This document shows, piece by piece, positions 61,101 through 64,000 of a DNA stretch of 64,000 bases (within the stretch, counting starts at the first letter, position 1; each line of letters starts with the position of its first letter). Position numbers and translations under genes: made by a program. The DNA is taken from positions 51,817,891 through 51,881,890 of the forward strand of contig JALGPY010000003.1 of NCBI GenBank assembly GCA_023055425.1. The letters are read 5' to 3'. Source of the DNA: Linanthus parryae. Its lineage: Eukaryota; Streptophyta; Magnoliopsida; Ericales; Polemoniaceae. The notes under the pieces are model-generated. The model ran no database searches, was not told where the DNA came from, and saw only the letters and a program-made list of their open reading frames with translations.

Positions 61101-64000
61101 AATTTGCATTTCATTGGTGCAACATCTAGATTCTTTCTAATTGTGTCATTACATATAATATATTTCCTTACACCACGCATCCACCTTAGCAATCTCATTT
61201 ACATCGCACTCATTTTGTATTATAATTCTTCTTAATCGCCTACACTACCTCCCATACACCACAGCGGTCCCATAAAACTTACCCTTCAACCTAGTTGGGA
61301 CCCAAGGCACATGACACTCCATATGCGCTCCTCCACCTCATCCATCCTGCCATTCTCCTATGGTAACATCTTCGTCTATCTCTCGATCACTGCATATAAT
61401 TGACCCAAAATATCTAAAATTATCCTTCTCCGGTACCTCTTGCCCACCAATAGTTATTGCCTCTTCTCCTACCTATCTTATTATGGCCTCTAAACTCTAA
61501 AGTTACACTCCATAACTCTGTCTTGGTCAAACTAATCCTAAAGCCTTAAGATTTTAAATTATCCGTACATAACTCTACTCTACCGTTTAGCCCACTCCTT
61601 GTTCCATCAACCAAAACTATTATCATCTCCAAATAAAACACACCACGGGGTCTCATCTTGAGTACTCCTAGTAACCTCATGCATACCAGAGTGAGCATGT
61701 AGGGACTCAATGCTGATCTTAGGTGTAAACCTATTGTTATTTGGTATTCTCTTGTCTCTCATTCCACTACCCTAACACTAGTAACTGCTATCTCGTACGT
61801 ATCCTTAATCATCTCAATATATTCAGGTACCACTTTCTTCTCCAAGACTCTCACCTTTAGCTCTCCAGGCACTCTATCATATGCCTTCTCCAAGTCTGTG
61901 AAACAATGGAAGTCGTTCATTTTTTTGTATACTTCTCCATTAAGCGCCTAAGTAAGATGCGACTTCCAACGTAAACCTCTTGGCATAAAAACAACTTTGT
62001 TTTCTGTGATTGTTGTCTCGTACTTTGATCTCCTCTCAGTAACCTGCCTAAAAGCTTTGTTGTGTGTCTCATACGTTTGATACCTCGGCTTAGAGCAATT
62101 TTAGATGTCTCCCTTATTTTTATATTAAGACACCAATTTTCCTCTACTCCTCTGGCATTTCCTTACACTTCAAAATTCTGTTAAACAAAGTAGTAACTTT
62201 ACTACCCCCTTCGTCACCTAGAGACTTCCACACTTCAAAAAGAATCCCATCAGGCCCCACAGCTTTTACCACTTACATTAATCCCTCCGTCCACAACTCA
62301 GTCATGCTTCAAAATTCCAATATTTAAGTGAACATGCAATGATTGCTCTGCAACTCACTTTTTGAAGTGTCATTTATTGTTTGTCCCTACTTTTTCACTC
62401 TCCCATAAAATATACTTTTTGAGACCAAAACAACTAAAAAGGAAAGAGGACAATCTGTTTGGACATCCCAATTAGGAAAGATAGACTCTAATTTGTGGAG
62501 GGAGTATGATGAAAGCATATTTGACTTCAATTTCACTGATCTTACGAGTGAGTTTGTAGTTCAAGACTTCAAGCACACACTAGAGCCACCGACATCCTCC
62601 TTAATTTTCCCTACGAAGTTTCTCAAAGTAAATTCTCTACTTCTACAAAACCTTATCCTCTTTAGTCCTTAATACTTTCACAAAAACTCACCATATCCTT
62701 AATACACTAGACAAAAGTCGAGATAATATGTATCTTAAATAGAGAATATCTTGCTTTTGAGACACAAGACCCGTGGGAACTGATATTTGCACCACAAAAT
62801 TGAAGCATTAGAAAGATACAGAAACTCTAAAAGCGGACAGGTGCAGCCATTTAGTATGATTGTTCGAATCATTTTTCTTGGCAGGTGAGACACTCTTGTT
62901 TTATTTATTTTTGATCGGTAATCAAAACTCTAAATGCGGACCAGAGAACCATTATCAGGTCATATTCTCATAACCTAGCACAACAAAAGGACAAACAACT
63001 AAGCAACACAGCCAGGAAATTTAAAGGCAACGTAAGATTGCCATTCCACAAGCAATTGAAGGATAAGGCCTCTGACATCTGACAAGAGAATCAGACATAT
63101 GAAGCCCATCAAAAGTCTGCTGGAATGCCACCACCCAAATGATCCACATAGCAACAGATGGAGCTGAACTCAGAGCTGTCTGCCACTCTCTACCCACTAA
63201 AACCCCATTCCGAGCAATCAAGGATCCTGAAACTCTAGCAGGGAGAAGCTCAACAAAATTGCAAAGCGATAGGACCAGACCTCAGAAAGACCACACATCA
63301 GGATTCAGGACAAAGAAGCAAAAGTGGTCAACAGATTCAGAGCTAGACTTGCATTAACAGCACCAAATTCACCAACATCTGACAACGGCTAACCATGTTA
63401 TCAATTGTCTGTCATAAGCTGCATACCAAACAAAAAACGAGACTCGTAATGGAGCCCATACTTTCCGGATCAAATGAGCTGGATCCACGGAAACATGTGG
63501 GCACACAGAAGAGTTATGACCAAACAACACACCTGCCAAAGACAATGTACCACTGAAGAGAGGTAGAATCGCCTATTGGAGGCCCTATATGGTCAAGAGT
63601 ATCCAAAAAATCCAGTAATCGAGTCACCCCTAAACCTAACCTCCCACTCCACAGTCCCACCCCCTTCACCCTCTCGCACTCCCGTAGTCAAAACCTGACT
63701 CACTCCCAAACAGAAAATGCTCCCTAAACCAACCCAAAACCTAGCTCTATCCATGAAGCAATACCACCCTACTCTAATACCTTCACACAAGCTACACCTG
63801 AAGTATCAACACCACATTAGAGCACCGCCTATTAAGGATCCAACAAACTGAAAGCAGTCTACAAACATAGGTAAGTACACAATGAATGCATGAATGTAAG
63901 TGTACTCATTCCTACATTTACCTATGTATTAGTTGATGATCAGTAACTAAAAGCAAAATTTATTAAACTGAATGAGTATGAGGTACCAGCCATAGTTCTT
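46179..64000 (-). CDS. DEAH-box ATP-dependent RNA helicase, C-terminal part (gene runs past the window)
   Basis: Minus-strand exons in order of translation: 64000-63987 (clipped), 57966-57843, 55863-55716, 54043-53974, 46981-46821, 46607-46432, 46335-46179. All junctions are GT-AG and reading phases agree from exon to exon. The product spans the helicase-associated and OB-fold regions: LPLEPSLSRTLMEA, LTVAAMLSAE, IQLLQIYELWD, WCKENNLQ, VRKQLSQIMQKIAKG, DYRNLRKALCAGYANQLAE, VHPGSVL, LPNYVVYHELI, and a tail ending RDRFLARKGKK. This matches DEAH/DExH helicases that unwind RNA, often in pre-mRNA splicing or ribosome biogenesis. From memory the tail is closest to Arabidopsis At1g27900. The motor domains lie beyond the right edge. 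Introns are long (up to 7.0 kb) and full of transposons. Confidence 0.9.
47114..48565. mobile_element. Non-autonomous MULE, 1,452 bp, copy 2 (helicase intron)
   Basis: Terminal inverted repeats start GGGTAAAAGACAAAAACC. The 9-bp duplication TAATATATA at 47105-47113 and 48566-48574 is exact. Same terminal family and size as 27252-28726, with a similar internal layout (CACC/CCG repeats, CT-rich leader, then GC-richer DNA at 47690-48060). No transposase. Confidence 0.92.
48575..49391. other. Helicase intron, no feature recognised
   Basis: No exon-like sequence in frame with the helicase and no recognised transposon. Confidence 0.5.
49392..50143. mobile_element. MITE-like element, about 750 bp (helicase intron)
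   Basis: Left end GGCCATCTCCAACGGTGGTG and right end CACCATTGGAGTTGGCC are imperfect inverted repeats, as in a common plant MITE type. Several GGGGGAGACCTC blocks lie near the right end. Target duplication not resolved; superfamily uncertain. Confidence 0.65.
50144..51625. other. Helicase intron, no feature recognised
   Basis: AT-rich intronic DNA without a recognised exon or element. Confidence 0.5.
51626..52280. mobile_element. MITE-like repeat related to 7454-7978 (helicase intron)
   Basis: Left part TTTGCCAAATCAAGATTCGG and right part GTGAATTGTAAGATTTTGA then CAACT form imperfect inverted ends. Internal TTCATGGGTGAACCGAAT matches the copy in CoA-ligase intron 2. Confidence 0.5.
52640..53640 (+). 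pseudogene. L1-type LINE remnant with RNase H-like domain (helicase intron)
   Basis: Plus-strand fragments in several frames. A zf-RVT-like piece has GSSEDLNHLFKSSPKAVAIWD (52700-52780). An RNase H-like piece has SKEGEHGIAGYGGVLRDEEG (53200-53260), then ETDSRDAINC and RERNAVANALAKKGR (about 53370-53545). Frameshifts and stops throughout. This domain order is that of the 3' end of plant L1-type LINE ORF2. Confidence 0.8.
54044..55715. other. Helicase intron, no feature recognised
   Basis: Contains a CTCCCTCC-type start near 54238 that may be a broken MITE, and an open frame at 54561-54809 of low complexity. Nothing else was recognised. Confidence 0.45.
55864..57842. other. Helicase intron with unassigned, possibly transposon-derived sequence
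   Basis: The block 56100-57130 has a different, more GC-balanced texture with several overlapping open frames on both strands but no domain I can name. A decayed LINE ORF1 or other transposon is possible. Confidence 0.35.
58188..58250. repeat. Three perfect copies of a 21-bp repeat
   Basis: CCCTTAACTCTCCTCTTCTGA at 58188-58208, 58209-58229 and 58230-58250 without a mismatch. Intronic. Confidence 0.95.
58707..59054 (+). repeat. Candidate solo LTR, 348 bp (Copia-like)
   Basis: Starts TGTTGGGGGTGG and ends TTCCACAACA, with TCTATTTATAGAG (58866-58878) as a TATA-like box and a 3' part (CCGAACCACGTAAATCTGTG) typical of plant Copia LTR ends. No internal region or second LTR nearby. The flanking TAACC and TAATT match at only 3 of 5 bases, so the boundaries or age are uncertain. 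Confidence 0.55.
59630..62275 (-). pseudogene. RTE-type LINE remnant, interrupted by a TRIM-like element
   Basis: The minus strand shows decayed RT and 3'-terminal sequence. LFGDD- and LVDG-like sequence lies near 61615-61645, and the tail RWFGYVYRRM (about 59845-59875), GRGRPR (about 59785-59805) and MSLDLRNGGSFIIVADP (about 59680-59730) is the conserved C-terminus of plant RTE elements. Many stops and frameshifts. The frame is split by the insertion at 59876-61078. Confidence 0.8.
59876..61078 (-). mobile_element. TRIM-like LTR element inside the LINE remnant
   Basis: Direct repeats 59876-60410 (535 bp) and 60541-61078 (538 bp) start TGATGCAAATAGCTAGGAG; the left ends TTTTGCATCA, the right GTGAATCA. 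The internal region is only 130 bp. It holds GCTCTGATACCA at 60526-60537, an initiator tRNA-Met primer site on the minus strand, and a purine tract at the other end (CCAGGAGAGAA, minus strand). The 5-bp duplication CCACG lies at 59871-59875 and 61079-61083. No coding capacity. Small, but with longer LTRs than typical TRIMs. Confidence 0.92.
62281..62506. mobile_element. Stowaway-like MITE, about 225 bp
   Basis: ATCCCTCCGTCCACAA at the left and TTGTGGAGGGAGTA at the right are inverted repeats of the Stowaway type. It follows the LINE remnant directly; TA at the right edge is probable, and the left TA is less clear. Confidence 0.7.
62990..63800 (-). pseudogene. L1-type LINE remnant, zf-RVT region (helicase intron)
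   Basis: The minus strand has VWAPLRVSFFVWYAAYDR (about 63420-63475) and, further on, SSSESVDHF (about 63320-63350) and ARNGVLVGREWQTALSS (63170-63220), a layout like the zinc-binding region after RT in plant L1 LINEs. Stops and frameshifts are frequent. Confidence 0.6.

Overview
This is nuclear DNA of a flowering plant, most likely a eudicot. The genes are intron-rich with GT-AG splice sites. There is a tandem satellite, and there are many plant-type transposons: Ty3/Gypsy LTR elements, a TRIM-like element, MULEs, hAT, Harbinger and Stowaway MITEs, and RTE and L1 LINE remnants. One block looks mitochondrial. All coordinates and translations were worked out by eye; no database was searched.

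Layout. 1-4,700: a clipped Stowaway-like MITE, degenerate telomere-like repeats, then a regular satellite (82-bp monomers paired into 164-bp units, with a 656-bp higher-order period), flanked on both sides by clusters of a GACGAGC motif. 5,638-9,899: a complete six-exon 4-coumarate--CoA ligase-like gene (551 aa, C-terminus SKL). 10,881-25,541: nested insertions. The remnant of one LTR element (C) has a small non-autonomous LTR element (B) in its LTR. B carries a young Gypsy element (A). A's gag is split by about 6.2 kb of mitochondrial-like DNA, which holds a tRNA-Cys(GCA) and a mitovirus-like polymerase fragment. 25,542-29,650: a MULE inside a larger degenerate inverted repeat, then a hAT MITE. 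29,792-33,733: the second copy of the CoA-ligase gene (547 aa, C-terminus PKL), with exon lengths identical after exon 1. 34,374-37,974: a 12-exon GH1 beta-glucosidase-like gene (460 aa), followed by a decayed copy of its last three exons. 39,600-46,178: promoter-like sequence cut off by a gag-protease-only LTR element (D), then MITEs, microsatellites and unassigned DNA. 46,179-64,000: the 3' part of a DEAH-box RNA helicase gene on the minus strand. Seven small exons are seen, and its introns carry a second MULE, MITEs, LINE remnants, a candidate solo LTR and a TRIM-like element.

How the genes may work together (inference). Two peroxisome-type acyl-CoA ligases and a beta-glucosidase lie head-to-tail, which could be a small specialised-metabolism or jasmonate/phenylpropanoid neighbourhood. 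The ligases arose by tandem duplication, and most of the roughly 20 kb between them is later insertion. The helicase is an unrelated housekeeping-type RNA-processing gene. The most unusual content is the insertion stack: a piece of viral origin inside organelle-like DNA, inside a retrotransposon, inside two more retrotransposons.
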